Part shown: positions 40,240 to 50,110 of the stretch, piece by piece
Layout of the letters: every line of letters starts with the position of its first letter
Numbering within the stretch: position 1 is the first letter of the stretch
Assembly (NCBI RefSeq): GCF_900129575.1
Contig: NZ_FQWE01000008.1
Location: 1 to 64,000, forward strand
Direction: 5' to 3'
DNA: 64,000 bases
Origin: Flavobacterium segetis
GTDB taxonomy: Bacteria; Bacteroidota; Bacteroidia; Flavobacteriales; Flavobacteriaceae
The notes under the pieces: model-generated
Told to the model about the DNA's origin: nothing
What the model saw: only the letters and a program-made list of their open reading frames with translations
Database searches by the model: none
Translations under genes and position numbers: made by a program

Positions 40240-41055
40240 TTAATTATTATTCATAAATTTTGCATCCGTACTTTCAAAAATTTTATCAGCAGAAGCAGCG
40301 ATAAACCCTTGGTATAGTTCTCCGTTAGACATTGGGTAACGAAGTGCAAATTCGTAATAGCAAGAGGGGATTTGCAGGGTGCTTTCATCAAAATTTACGC
40401 TATGCATGTCAGCTAGTGTACTAGATTGTTCTAATAATTGTGCTGGTGTGCCTTTTATTTTTCCTCCAGATGCGTTTAGTGTCCATCCGCTATGCTCTAT
40501 AAAATTGTTTAAATCCTGTAAAGAATTAAAACCTTTTAATGCATTTGCATTGATTGTAAAGTGGTTTGCACGAAACCCATAAACATACATCCACGCAGCA
40601 TATTCAGATTCATCTAAAAGTAAATTGTAAACAGCAAGAGATTTAGTTTTCCATACCGCTCCGCTTAAAACTAATTCTGGAGTATTGAATATTTCTGGAT
40701 TACAACTATCTAGGATGTCATTTACAATTGCTTGTAATTCTGGAGAACAGTTCTCTAATTCTAATTCTGAGATGAAAATTCTTGGCGCATTTTTATCAGT
40801 TGAATGTTCATAATGTTTTGCAAATAATTTTTTTGAATCAAAAAAGTACTCCCCTTTCTCTTCGTATCCCACTTCTAGAAAAAGCTTTTCTATCACTTTA
40901 ATGTTAACGCGTTGATCATTAAACGTGCGAATTGCGATGTGATCATTTTTTATTTGTTCCCCTTTTTTTTCTAATAAGTCATGAATTTTTGTGGCAGATG
41001 GGGTAATTGCAGCATATTGCTCCCATAGTTTTGATAGTAATTGATTTGTAGTCAT
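40240..41055 (-). CDS. DUF1338 2-oxoadipate dioxygenase/decarboxylase-like enzyme
   Basis: 271 residues, a full-length member of the shorter DUF1338 form. HIAIRTFND near residue 40 supplies the first metal His; FRANHFTINAN near 170 and YYEFALRYP near 240 carry the other His and the Glu expected for the metal site. Characterised members (HglS of Pseudomonas putida) convert 2-oxoadipate to D-2-hydroxyglutarate with O2. It heads a pair with the ALDH7 gene. A 700-bp gap upstream separates it from the TPR-LuxR regulator. Confidence 0.85.
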   Translation of the reverse strand: MTTNQLLSKLWEQYAAITPSATKIHDLLEKKGEQIKNDHIAIRTFNDQRVNIKVIEKLFLEVGYEEKGEYFFDSKKLFAKHYEHSTDKNAPRIFISELELENCSPELQAIVNDILDSCNPEIFNTPELVLSGAVWKTKSLAVYNLLLDESEYAAWMYVYGFRANHFTINANALKGFNSLQDLNNFIEHSGWTLNASGGKIKGTPAQLLEQSSTLADMHSVNFDESTLQIPSCYYEFALRYPMSNGELYQGFIAASADKIFESTDAKFMNNN

Positions 41056-41377
41056 TTTTAAGGTATTTGGTTTGATATAAAAGTTGATTTTATTGACAAT
41101 TGTATTTCGAAATTATTTTTTATAATTAAACATTTTCAAGTTATTTTTTTAGGGTAGTAACATTACAAGGTTAATTTTTTGATCTTCAGAAATAATTTAT
41201 TTACTACCAAATTTATATTTCAATTTTAATATAAGTTTAGGGCTCGCAAATATTAAATTATTTCGAGATAAAACATTAAAAAGAAACTTTACTTGACCTT
41301 TACATTCGTTAATAAAACTATTAATTATCGCGGTCTTACCAGAGAATTATCAATGTAACTAGTACATTTTTAATAGG

Positions 41378-41573
41378 ATGGAGATTTTTAAAAAAAAAGG
41401 AGTTTTTTTCATTGTAATATTTTTATCAATATGTAAATTCCAATGTAGAAAGAATAAATGATAGTGTAAACTATGAATATAATGTCTATTACTTTGGTAT
41501 AACAATACCAAGTATGAAGTTATTGGAGAAAAATGCAGTCAAATTTTACAATAAAAAATACCATAAGACCTAA
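41378..41573 (+). pseudogene. Possible decayed small lipoprotein gene
   Basis: From ATG at 41378 the frame encodes a lipoprotein- or signal-like start (FKKKGVFFIVIFLSICKFQC) and stops after 27 residues. A one-base shift continues as SVNYEYNVYYFGITIPSMKLL to a stop near 41573. No family recognised. The surrounding 41056-41755 gap otherwise shows only AT-rich sequence and the terminator at 41634-41673. Confidence 0.3.
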
Positions 41574-41633
41574 TTATTTTTTAACACCTAATGAAATCTA
41601 GCAGCAGCGTAAAATTAAAATATGCACTTATAA

Positions 41634-41673
41634 AGCAAAAAAAAACAGTTGCAAAATTGATATTGCAACTGTT
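41634..41673 (-). terminator. Terminator of the TPR-LuxR gene
   Basis: aacagttgcaa (41644-41654) pairs with ttgcaactgtt (41663-41673). On the minus strand the stem is followed by a run of about nine T. It lies 80 bp after the regulator stop codon. Confidence 0.85.
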
Positions 41674-41755
41674 TAAAAATTTTATATTTTATAGACCGTA
41701 TTAATTATGAAGGACGGTATATTATATTTGAATATGTCCAAAAAAGGGTAATAAT

Positions 41756-43450
41756 CTATATGTTTTCCAGAAAAGCAATCAGGTTGTCTTTGTTTTCTAA
41801 TCCTAATTTTTTTCTTAACCTATGCCTTCCAATTTCTACTGAACTAGCAGAGATATTATTAATATTTGCTATTTCTTTAGAACTAAGTTTAAGTTTAACT
41901 TGTACCGCTAACTGAATATCTTTATCTGTTAAATTAGGATATTTCTCTTTAATTTTAAATAAAAAATCACTTTGCAGGGTTTCTACGTTGGCATGAAATT
42001 GCTGAATATCTTCATTTAAGTCAAATTTAAAAGTGTACTCTTTTATAAGTGTGTTAATGTCTTGTTTAAGTAAGCTTAAATCGGTAAATTTTAAAGTTTT
42101 TAATGATTTTGCTAAATCCTTATAAATGTTAGTTCTTTGAGAAATGAACAAAGCTAGATTTGTAAGTTCCTTCGTTCGAAAATCCAGTTTGCGTTCTAAA
42201 TTCTCCTGTAATAGAAATTGTGATTTTAGTTTTTCCTTTGAAAGTTTATGATTTTGTAGATAAATAGCTTTTTTCTTTTTTATATTATTCCACAACGAAC
42301 CTATTACTAGAATTGCTATGATTGCCAATAATAAAGAACCTATCAATAAGGATTTTCTTTTCTGTGATTCCAATTGACGCTGTTGCTCTAATAACTTGAT
42401 TTCAGATTCGCGTCGTTCAGCCTCATATAAAATACGCATTTCAGCCAATTTTTCACTTTTATTGCTGGAGAAAACTTCAGATTTTCCATTAGTATATTTC
42501 ATATAAAAATTGAAAGCCTCCTTATAGTTATTTAATGCTAAATAATAATCGGACATAATTTTATCATTCTCTAAAACTAGTTCCTTTGTATTGCCCAATG
42601 CTTTAGTAATAATCCTAGCTTCTTTTAACAATGAATAACATTCTTGATAATTTTTAAGTAGTAAGTGTACAATTGCAAGTTCATGAAGAATATGGACTTT
42701 TTTGTAGTCATATTTAATTTTACTTTCAATATCGAGTGCAGATTCTAAGAATTTTTTTGACAAAGTAAGTTCGTTAATCTTACGATAACAAATGCCCATA
42801 TTTTTCATCGTTTCTGCGATTCTATCCATATTTTTAGAATCTTTTATGAGTTTTAAAGATTTTTTAAAAAAAAATAAAGCCAAATTATAATCGCCCATTC
42901 CATCATGAATTATTCCGATACTATTATAACTGTATGCAATTCGTTGCTTGTCGCCTATTTTTTCATGTATTATTAAAGCTTGGGTATGATATTCTAATGC
43001 TTTTTCATAATATCCAATGTCATAATATAACCAGCCAAGTGTGCGTAAAGTAAAGGCAAGATCATAATCGTTTCCAATTATTTTTCGAATTTCTAAGGAT
43101 TGTAGCCCGAATTGTAAAGCTTTATCATAGATATTATTAAACAAATAACCCTGACACAAATTTATTAGTGCTAACCCTTCTTGGTCTTTATTTTTCAACT
43201 CAATTGATAAAAGTAAAGCTTCCGATCCATATTTCATAGTTTTATTAGGATCAATGACCCAGTATATCTCGGCAATTCTATTTAATAAAGACAGTTTTTT
43301 TTCTCCTATAGATTTCGGTAAGATTGTTAACAAACTATCTAGTTCAACCTGTGAATCACTCGGGTTTTCATCCCATATATTTTTTTGAGATTGGGCTGTA
43401 AAACAGACGAATGTAAAACTAATAAGTAGGAGATAAGCGAGTTTTTTCAT
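41756..43450 (-). CDS. TPR-containing, membrane-anchored LuxR-type regulator
   Basis: 564 residues. Signal peptide/first membrane segment at 1-21. TPR repeats span about 55-330 (TLGWLYYDIGYYEKALEYHTQAL, SYNSIGIIHDGMGDYNLALFFFKKSL). A transmembrane helix lies near 370-390, then a coiled coil and a C-terminal HTH (LTDKDIQLAVQVKLKLSSKEIANINNISASSVEIGRHRLRKKLGL). This SusR-like layout, with a periplasmic TPR sensor joined to a cytoplasmic HTH, is typical of Bacteroidota regulators beside glycan loci. Its neighbours suggest control of the SusC/SusD unit or the gal operon. Confidence 0.9.
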   Translation of the reverse strand: MKKLAYLLLISFTFVCFTAQSQKNIWDENPSDSQVELDSLLTILPKSIGEKKLSLLNRIAEIYWVIDPNKTMKYGSEALLLSIELKNKDQEGLALINLCQGYLFNNIYDKALQFGLQSLEIRKIIGNDYDLAFTLRTLGWLYYDIGYYEKALEYHTQALIIHEKIGDKQRIAYSYNSIGIIHDGMGDYNLALFFFKKSLKLIKDSKNMDRIAETMKNMGICYRKINELTLSKKFLESALDIESKIKYDYKKVHILHELAIVHLLLKNYQECYSLLKEARIITKALGNTKELVLENDKIMSDYYLALNNYKEAFNFYMKYTNGKSEVFSSNKSEKLAEMRILYEAERRESEIKLLEQQRQLESQKRKSLLIGSLLLAIIAILVIGSLWNNIKKKKAIYLQNHKLSKEKLKSQFLLQENLERKLDFRTKELTNLALFISQRTNIYKDLAKSLKTLKFTDLSLLKQDINTLIKEYTFKFDLNEDIQQFHANVETLQSDFLFKIKEKYPNLTDKDIQLAVQVKLKLSSKEIANINNISASSVEIGRHRLRKKLGLENKDNLIAFLENI

Positions 43451-43796
43451 TATAAGAAATTTTTAAAAATAGACTTATATTCTTTGTTATAATGCTTTTT
43501 AAATCTTCAAATATCAGCATTATTTATGTATTTAAGTTCAATAGTGGCCACTTAAAATAAGTTAAAAGCCTGATGGTTAATATAATTGTAGTCTGATTTT
43601 ATAAATAGTTCATTAATTGATGTTTTGTCGAGCAATGATGGAGATAAAATGTGTAAGATTTCGTGGAGCGGATGATTGATTTTTTAATCTCTTGCGATTT
43701 TAGGAGCTAAACAGTAGAACATAATTGCTACATTGATTTGAATACAAACAGTATTTTCTGTTGTTCCTCAAAAGGTCTTGACTTTTAAAAAAATAA
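43451..43796. other. Intergenic region, regulator promoter side
   Basis: No credible gene. A 67-codon open frame at 43768-43971 (minus) overlaps the symporter end and reads through the terminator, so it is taken as chance. The first 100 bp should hold the TPR-LuxR promoter; no clear TAnnTTTG box was found. Confidence 0.4.
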
Positions 43797-43830
43797 CAAG
43801 CAGTGGTAACCTATTGCTTACCACTGCTTG
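43797..43830 (-). terminator. Terminator of the galactose operon
   Basis: caagcagtggtaa (43797-43809) and ttaccactgcttg (43818-43830) form a perfect 13-bp stem with an 8-nt loop. On the minus strand it is followed by TTATTTTTTT. It lies 122 bp after the symporter stop. Confidence 0.9.
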
Positions 43831-43951
43831 ATAATTGTACTTTTGTTTCTTAATAATTTTATATTTTTTTAAAGCTAGACATAAAAAAGAGACTATTCGT
43901 TTCTTTAATTTGAGATTTAAATTTCTTTTTTTTAAGATTCTACGTTTGTTT

Positions 43952-45616
43952 TTACTTCCAAAAAACGGCATAGACTACCACTAAGATTATCATTATGGCA
44001 AAAGAGCAAATATTAAAAAGGGGACTCGTTTTAAATAATTCTTTTGTCAAAGGAATTCCTTTTTCATCATTATTTCCTTTATTTTGAAGTAAACTTATGG
44101 CAACAATTAAAAGCATGGATAAAACTGCAGTGTAACCCATTTGATCCATCCAAGGTAAAGTTGGAAAAATAGATTCCATACCGCTTCCTACAGCCCAAGA
44201 TTTTGGTCCCACTTTAAAAAACATTGCGATAGGAATAGAAAGAAGTGCTCCCCAAATTGCAGCTTTATTTGTTGTTTTCTTCCAAAATAGTCCTAGAATA
44301 AACACGGCTAAAATACCTGGGCTAACCACTCCTGTATATTCTTGTATGAATTGAAATGCTTGATCAATTCCGCCTAAAAGTGGAGCCATTATCACAGCTA
44401 TTAATAATGCAATCCCCCCTGAAAGACGTCCCACATTTACCGTGGTCTTGTCATCAGCGTTTTTATTAATGTATTGCTTATAAATATCCATCGTAAAAAT
44501 AGTAGATGTCGAGTTTAACATAGAAGCCAATGAAGACACAATTGCAGCAGCTAGAGCGGCAAATGCTAAACCTTTAAGACCAGCAGGTAAGAAATGCAGC
44601 AACCAAGGATAAGCTCTATCGGCAGTGCCAATTCCAGGTAAGTTTTCCATTGCTGAAACACCTAATCTCGCCATAATTGCAGGATCATTTATAATAACAT
44701 AGGCCGCAATTCCTGGGACAACAACAATTAAGGGAATAATTAATTTTAAAAAAGCAGCTAACAATATTCCTTTTTGCGCTTCGCGCAACGATTTTGCGGC
44801 TAAAGTTCTTTGAATGATATATTGGTTAAAACCCCAATAATAGATATTAGCTACCCAAAGTCCACCAACTAACACTCCAATTCCCGGAAGGTTCATATAC
44901 TCTGGATTTGACTCATCTAAAATCATTACAAAGCGATCTGGAGCCGCTTCATAGATTGTTTTTAACCCTTGCCACATTCCCGCACCATTAGAAACGGTGT
45001 TCAAGGCTAAATAAGTAGTTACCAGTCCGCCAAGAACAAGAAAAACAACTTGAATCACATCTGTCCACGCTACGGCAGAGAGTCCACCGTATAAAGAATA
45101 AGCCGCGGAAAACAGCGCTAAACCTATAATGGCGTAAATCATATCAACACCTAAAATAGTTTCAATAGCCAATCCTCCCAAATATAGAACCGTAGTCAGA
45201 TTAACAAAGATGTATAGTGCAATCCAAAAAACGGCTAAAATAGTTTTCAGGTTTGTTGAAAATCGTTTTTCTACAAACTCTGGAATGGTGTAAATTCCTT
45301 TTTCAATAAAAATAGGCAAAAAGTATTTTCCAACAATAATAAGGGTGAAAGCAGCCATCCATTCATACGAAGCTATGGCTAACCCTAATGCAAAGCCAGA
45401 ACCTGACATTCCTATAAATTGTTCCGCAGAAATATTGGCAGCAATTAACGAAGAACCAATAGCCCACCATGGCAATGATTTACTAGCGAGGAAATAATCC
45501 TCTGCATTTTTTTGATGCCCATCTTTTTCACGAGAAACCCATAAACCAACACCTAAAATAAGAACTGCATACGCAGTAAAAACTACGTAATCTATAAATC
45601 CGAATTCTGTTACCAT
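43952..45616 (-). CDS. Sodium/solute symporter (SSS family), probably for galactose/glucose
   Basis: 554 residues with about 14-15 membrane helices. Family blocks: DYFLASKSLPWWAIGSSLIAANISAEQFIGMSGSG (start of TM2), GIYTIPEFVEKRF, SLYGGLSAVAWTDVIQ and RPG-like loop regions. It resembles vSGLT-type sodium/sugar cotransporters. It is the last gene of the Leloir operon, 85 bp after galE, which argues for uptake of galactose or a related hexose across the inner membrane. Confidence 0.92.
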   Translation of the reverse strand: MVTEFGFIDYVVFTAYAVLILGVGLWVSREKDGHQKNAEDYFLASKSLPWWAIGSSLIAANISAEQFIGMSGSGFALGLAIASYEWMAAFTLIIVGKYFLPIFIEKGIYTIPEFVEKRFSTNLKTILAVFWIALYIFVNLTTVLYLGGLAIETILGVDMIYAIIGLALFSAAYSLYGGLSAVAWTDVIQVVFLVLGGLVTTYLALNTVSNGAGMWQGLKTIYEAAPDRFVMILDESNPEYMNLPGIGVLVGGLWVANIYYWGFNQYIIQRTLAAKSLREAQKGILLAAFLKLIIPLIVVVPGIAAYVIINDPAIMARLGVSAMENLPGIGTADRAYPWLLHFLPAGLKGLAFAALAAAIVSSLASMLNSTSTIFTMDIYKQYINKNADDKTTVNVGRLSGGIALLIAVIMAPLLGGIDQAFQFIQEYTGVVSPGILAVFILGLFWKKTTNKAAIWGALLSIPIAMFFKVGPKSWAVGSGMESIFPTLPWMDQMGYTAVLSMLLIVAISLLQNKGNNDEKGIPLTKELFKTSPLFNICSFAIMIILVVVYAVFWK

Positions 45617-45701
45617 ATTATTTATTGTTTAAAATTTTATAAAATTATTTTCTTAATATGAAGGTTATAATACAACGCTTCTAGGTACCGCCTAGAACAA
45701 G

Positions 45702-46718
45702 TTACACTGCTCTAACTTTCTGTTCCCATTTCCAAGCGCTTTCCATACCTTGTTCAAGGGTTAGTTTTGTTTTCCATCCTAGGATTGAATTGGCTTTGTC
45801 TGTATTGGCGTAAGCCGAAGTAATATCGCCTTCTCTTCTATCCACAATCTTGTACGCTAGTTTTTGACCACTTATTTTTTCGAAAGCGTGAATCACTTCG
45901 AGAACAGTGCTTCCCACTCCAGTGCCTAGATTAAAGATTTCTACTTTTTCAAGATTGTTCTTGTTCAATAAGCGCTGCAACGCAACAACATGTGCTTTCG
46001 CCAAATCGACCACATGGATATAATCACGAATACAGGTTCCATCTGAGGTTGGATAATCATCACCATAAACCATCAATTCTTTTCGCAATCCGATAGCGGT
46101 TTGAGTAATAAAAGGTACTAAATTTTGCGGAATTCCTGTTGGCAATTCTCCAATCTCAGTAGAAGGATGTGCTCCGATAGGGTTAAAATAGCGTAGTAAA
46201 ATGGCATTGATGGCAGTAACTTTGGCCACATCAGTAATAATTTCTTCTCCTATTTGTTTGGTGTTTCCGTAGGGTGACATAGCGGTTTGAACGGCTGAAT
46301 TTTCGTTTATCGGCATCGTTTCAGCTTGACCATAAACCGTGCAAGAAGAACTAAAAATAAAATTAGCTACTTTTTTCTTTTCTAACTCTTGGAGTATATA
46401 AACCAAGGTGTTTATATTATTTTCATAGTACAGTAAAGGGTTTCCAACGCTTTCTCCAACTGCTTTTGAGGCTGCAAAATGAATAACCCCTTTTACATCA
46501 TCATGTCTCTTAAAAAAATCCTGAACTGCGGCTTTCTCTCGCAAATCTAATTTTTCGAACAGCGGTTTTTTTCCAGTAATGGCAACAATTCCATTGATTA
46601 CTTCTTCTGTCGAGTTTGATAAGTTATCAATTACAACAACCTCAAAACCGTCGTTTTGTAACTCTACCACGGTATGCGAACCTATAAAACCTAAACCTCC
46701 TGTAACTACAATTTTCAT
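45702..46718 (-). CDS. galE: UDP-glucose 4-epimerase
   Basis: 338 residues, normal length. N-terminal NAD-binding motif VTGGLGFIGSHT, catalytic Ser in FSSSCTVYG and Tyr-x-x-x-Lys in YGNTK, substrate block LRYFNPIGAHPS. It interconverts UDP-galactose and UDP-glucose, closing the Leloir pathway. It starts 3 bp after the galT stop, so translation is probably coupled. Confidence 0.97.
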   Translation of the reverse strand: MKIVVTGGLGFIGSHTVVELQNDGFEVVVIDNLSNSTEEVINGIVAITGKKPLFEKLDLREKAAVQDFFKRHDDVKGVIHFAASKAVGESVGNPLLYYENNINTLVYILQELEKKKVANFIFSSSCTVYGQAETMPINENSAVQTAMSPYGNTKQIGEEIITDVAKVTAINAILLRYFNPIGAHPSTEIGELPTGIPQNLVPFITQTAIGLRKELMVYGDDYPTSDGTCIRDYIHVVDLAKAHVVALQRLLNKNNLEKVEIFNLGTGVGSTVLEVIHAFEKISGQKLAYKIVDRREGDITSAYANTDKANSILGWKTKLTLEQGMESAWKWEQKVRAV

Positions 46719-46721
46719 AAC

Positions 46722-47771
46722 CTATTTGTTTTTATAATGAAGATCTGAAAGGTCTCTCAACATTTGAGCACTTTTCTCTGCTGTAATATCTCTTTGAGAT
46801 TCACCCATCATTTCGTAGCCTACCATGAATTTTTTTACAGTTGCTGAACGCAATAATGGTGGGTAAAAATGCATATGAAATTGCCATTCTGGATGTGCTT
46901 CGCCATCGGTTGGTGCCTGATGAATTCCTGATGAATATGGAAATGAAGTTTCAAAAAGGTTGTCGTATCTTGTTGTTAACTGTTTTAAAATCACAGCGAA
47001 AGCGGTAACTTCATCTTCCGTGAATTCAGTGATTTTAGTGATGTGTCGTTTACTAATAATCATCGTTTCGTATGGCCAGACAGCCCAAAAAGGAACTAAT
47101 GCTGCAAAATGATCGTTTTCAACAACAACTCGTTCTTTTAGTTTTAATTCTTCTTTTAGGTAATCGTGAAGCAGGTTTGTTCCGTGCTTATCAAAATAGG
47201 CTTTAAGATTATTATGTGTTTTTTCTACCTCTGTTGGCAAGGAAGATTGAGCCCATATTTGTCCATGTGGGTGTGGGTTACTACAGCCCATTACACTTCC
47301 CTTATTTTCGAAAATCTGAACATGGTTAATGTAATCTACATTTCCTAAGTCAGTATATTCTTTTTGCCAAGTATGGATAATGTTTACAATACCCTCGACA
47401 GCCATTTCGGACAAAGTCAAATTATGTTTTGGTGAAAAACAAACCACTCTTGAAATTCCTCTTTCTGGTTGTGCTTTAAAAAAAGTCTCTTCTGTATTTT
47501 CTTCAAAATCTATTGCTTCTTGTTTTAAAGCAGCAAAATCATTTTCGAAAACAAAACTATTTTCATAAGCAGGATTCCTTTCACCATTCGCGCGTACATT
47601 CCCTGCACACAAGTAGCATGTTGAGTCATATTTAGGTAATTCGATCGTCGAAATCGTTTCGTTTTGTCCTTGCCAAGGACGTTTTGAGCGGTGAGGGGAA
47701 ACCAATACCCATTCGTTAATTAATGGATTGTATCTTCTGTGTGGATCTTCGTTGATATCAAATTTTTTCAT
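46722..47771 (-). CDS. galT: Galactose-1-phosphate uridylyltransferase
   Basis: 349 residues. Active-site HPH at 167-169 (SNPHPHGQIWA) with His169 as the uridylylated nucleophile. Cys53-x-x-Cys56 (YLCAG) and a later His pair bind zinc. RPW near residue 30 and the C-terminal HPEWQFHMHFYPP block are family hallmarks. It moves UMP from UDP-glucose to galactose-1-phosphate. It lies between galK (5 bp upstream) and galE (3 bp downstream). Confidence 0.97.
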   Translation of the reverse strand: MKKFDINEDPHRRYNPLINEWVLVSPHRSKRPWQGQNETISTIELPKYDSTCYLCAGNVRANGERNPAYENSFVFENDFAALKQEAIDFEENTEETFFKAQPERGISRVVCFSPKHNLTLSEMAVEGIVNIIHTWQKEYTDLGNVDYINHVQIFENKGSVMGCSNPHPHGQIWAQSSLPTEVEKTHNNLKAYFDKHGTNLLHDYLKEELKLKERVVVENDHFAALVPFWAVWPYETMIISKRHITKITEFTEDEVTAFAVILKQLTTRYDNLFETSFPYSSGIHQAPTDGEAHPEWQFHMHFYPPLLRSATVKKFMVGYEMMGESQRDITAEKSAQMLRDLSDLHYKNK

Positions 47772-47776
47772 GATAA

Positions 47777-48943
47777 TTATTTTGTATAAAGTGATGTTCC
47801 GTTCCCGATTTTAACATCATAAATTTTTAGTTCTATGCCAACAGCTTCAAAATATAATTTTGCAAACTTATTTTTGACTTCTTCTTCATATCCTTTCTTA
47901 ACTAAATTGATAGTGCAACCGCCAAAACCACCACCCATTAATCTAGAACCGATAACCGATTCTTCTTTTTTAGCTAAATCAACCAATATATCTAATTCGT
48001 CACAACTCACTTCATAATTTTTAGAAAGTCCTTCGTGCGTGGCAAACATAAGTTCACCTAGAAGTTCAATGTTTCCATTATCTAATGCTTCACAAGCTTG
48101 AATTACGCGGTTAATCTCTCTTACAACAAATAGTGAACGTCTATAAACGTTGTGACTCATTTTATCTTTAAGATCAATTATTATTTGTTCGGTGCACTCT
48201 CTAAAACTTTTTATTTCGGGAAAATTGCCCTGTACAATGGCAATACCTTCTTCACATTGCTCTCTTCTTTCGTTGTAGGCTGATGTCATTAACGAATGTT
48301 TTACATTCGAATCAAATAAAATCAATGAATAGTCACTAAAATTAGCTTCATGGTAGGTATATTCTAATGTTCGGCAGTCAATCTTTACAACCTGGTTTTT
48401 CTTCCCCATAACACTAGAGAATTGATCCATTATGCCACAATGGATTCCTACCCAATGCTCTGCTTTTTGACCTAATAAAGCAATGTCGATTGGTTTTATA
48501 TTCAAACTAAATAATTCGTTTATTCCAAATAAGAAACCACATTCTAAAGCAGCTGATGAAGATAAACCGGAACCTATTGGAATATTACTACTAAAAACAC
48601 AGTTGACACCTTCAAATTGAAATCCACTGCTTTTTAATTGTTGGATAACACCTCTTATGTAATTTGTCCAAACCTTTTCGTCATGTTGCACCTCGGCCGT
48701 AAGATCAATTTCAAACTCATCGTCAAGATCCAAAGCGATTATTCGGGAAGTATTGGAATTGTTTTTGTTGAAAGCAAAACAAATAATCTTGTCAATAGCC
48801 GCTGGTAAAACATAGCCATCATTGTAGTCGATATGTTCTCCTATGATATTTATTCGTCCTGGTGATAGAACTATTTTTTCTGGTTTTGAATTAAAGTTTT
48901 CTTGAAAACTAATAATCGTCTTGTTTATTAAAATGTCATTCAT
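47777..48943 (-). CDS. galK: Galactokinase
   Basis: 388 residues. GHMP-kinase motifs are all present: galactose signature PGRINIIGEHIDYNDGYVLP near residue 27, ATP-binding PIGSGLSSSAALE near residue 122 and C-terminal LMGGGFGGC. It phosphorylates alpha-D-galactose at O1. Second gene of the operon, 12 bp after galM. Confidence 0.97.
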   Translation of the reverse strand: MNDILINKTIISFQENFNSKPEKIVLSPGRINIIGEHIDYNDGYVLPAAIDKIICFAFNKNNSNTSRIIALDLDDEFEIDLTAEVQHDEKVWTNYIRGVIQQLKSSGFQFEGVNCVFSSNIPIGSGLSSSAALECGFLFGINELFSLNIKPIDIALLGQKAEHWVGIHCGIMDQFSSVMGKKNQVVKIDCRTLEYTYHEANFSDYSLILFDSNVKHSLMTSAYNERREQCEEGIAIVQGNFPEIKSFRECTEQIIIDLKDKMSHNVYRRSLFVVREINRVIQACEALDNGNIELLGELMFATHEGLSKNYEVSCDELDILVDLAKKEESVIGSRLMGGGFGGCTINLVKKGYEEEVKNKFAKLYFEAVGIELKIYDVKIGNGTSLYTK

Positions 48944-48955
48944 AGTGGTATAGAC

Positions 48956-50008
48956 TTAAAAAGATTGAAATTTATAGCTAGTTTTGTGGTGGTACACTTC
49001 TCCTTTTTTCAAAACTGCAGTGGGAAAATGATCATGATTTGGCGCATCCGGAAAATTTTGAGTTTCAAAGCAAATACCACTCAAGGAATGGTACTCTGCA
49101 TTATTTTTCCCTGTTAAAACTTTTGCACAATCACCACCAACATAGATATGCACTCCCGGCTGGTTCGTGTAAACGGTCATTTTTAAATTATTATTTTTAT
49201 TGAATATTGAGGCTGCAAATTCATTTTTTGATTGTAAAACAAAAGTATTGTCAATTTTAGAGGGACATTTTTTAGGAATACTAAAATCAAATGGTCCTTT
49301 GGATACGTCTAGAATAGTGCCTGTTGGGATATGATCTTCTGTAGTCTCTAGCATTTTAGTAGAGTTGATAATTAGCTCCTGTTCTGAAATAGATGAAGTA
49401 TGGCCATCTAAATTGAAATAACCATGATGCGTTAAATTAATGATGGTGTCTTCTGTGGTAGTTGCGTGATATTCGATAATTAATTCATTTTCCTCAGATA
49501 CTGTGTAGGTAAGTTCAACTACTAATTCTCCAGGAAAATTTTCATCGTTGTTTGGACTTATCAATCTTAATTTTATAGATGGGTCACCGCTTTTTGTTTC
49601 TTCAATATTTTCCCAAATTTTTTGACTGAAACCATAAGGACCGCCATGAAGGGAATGCTCTCCATTGTTTATATTTAATTGTGTTTGTTTACCATTCAAT
49701 ACAAATTGACCTTTGTTAATGCGGCCTGCAAACCGTCCAACTGTAGCTCCAAAGTAAGGTGCGCTTTGTAAATTATAAGATGCTACATAATCATCTAATG
49801 TGTCAAATCCCAAAACTACATCAATGACTTCTCCATTCTTTAAAGGTATTTTTAATGATGTAACTGCAGCACCTAAATCAATTAGCTGTAGCGACATGCC
49901 TTTTTTATTTGTTAATTCATAAAAGTGAACGCTGTCTCTTTTAGGTAATAAACCGAATAATTTCACTAAATAATTAGAGATTAAATGTAATATGTGTTTT
50001 GTTTTCAT
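48956..50008 (-). CDS. galM: Aldose 1-epimerase (mutarotase)
   Basis: 350 residues. Family blocks: GATVGRFAGRINKGQF, NGEHSLHGGPYGFSQKIW, NLTHHGYFNLDGH (catalytic His) and CFETQNFPDAPNH (catalytic Glu near the C-terminus). It converts beta- to alpha-galactose for galactokinase. First gene of the operon. A leader of about 28 residues could be a weak signal or membrane segment, so periplasmic export is possible. The promoter and GntR-type site lie at 50034-50083. Confidence 0.94.
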   Translation of the reverse strand: MKTKHILHLISNYLVKLFGLLPKRDSVHFYELTNKKGMSLQLIDLGAAVTSLKIPLKNGEVIDVVLGFDTLDDYVASYNLQSAPYFGATVGRFAGRINKGQFVLNGKQTQLNINNGEHSLHGGPYGFSQKIWENIEETKSGDPSIKLRLISPNNDENFPGELVVELTYTVSEENELIIEYHATTTEDTIINLTHHGYFNLDGHTSSISEQELIINSTKMLETTEDHIPTGTILDVSKGPFDFSIPKKCPSKIDNTFVLQSKNEFAASIFNKNNNLKMTVYTNQPGVHIYVGGDCAKVLTGKNNAEYHSLSGICFETQNFPDAPNHDHFPTAVLKKGEVYHHKTSYKFQSF

Positions 50009-50033
50009 TCTTTTTTTATTAAATGCTGAATAT

Positions 50034-50041
50034 CAAAAGTA
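50034..50041 (-). promoter_or_regulatory. TAnnTTTG -7 box for the gal operon
   Basis: On the minus strand TACTTTTG, 25 bp before galM. The putative operator at 50066-50083 begins 24 bp upstream of the box, near the expected -33 position. Confidence 0.5.
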
Positions 50042-50065
50042 AAACAAAAGACTTATTTGGCATAC

Positions 50066-50083
50066 CAGCACCTACCGGTTTTT
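50066..50083. promoter_or_regulatory. Putative GntR operator between gal operon and decayed gntR copy
   Basis: cagcacctaccggttttt, 28 bp before the start of the decayed GntR gene and 58 bp upstream of galM. One mismatch in 18 to the site before the intact GntR gene (20326-20343). Confidence 0.55.
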
Positions 50084-50110
50084 GTATTTTGTAATAAAAT
50101 CTACTTGATT

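Noticed and set aside
43768..43971. 67-codon open frame on the minus strand
   Set aside because: Overlaps the symporter end, runs through a clear terminator and is a low-complexity Lys/Leu sequence.
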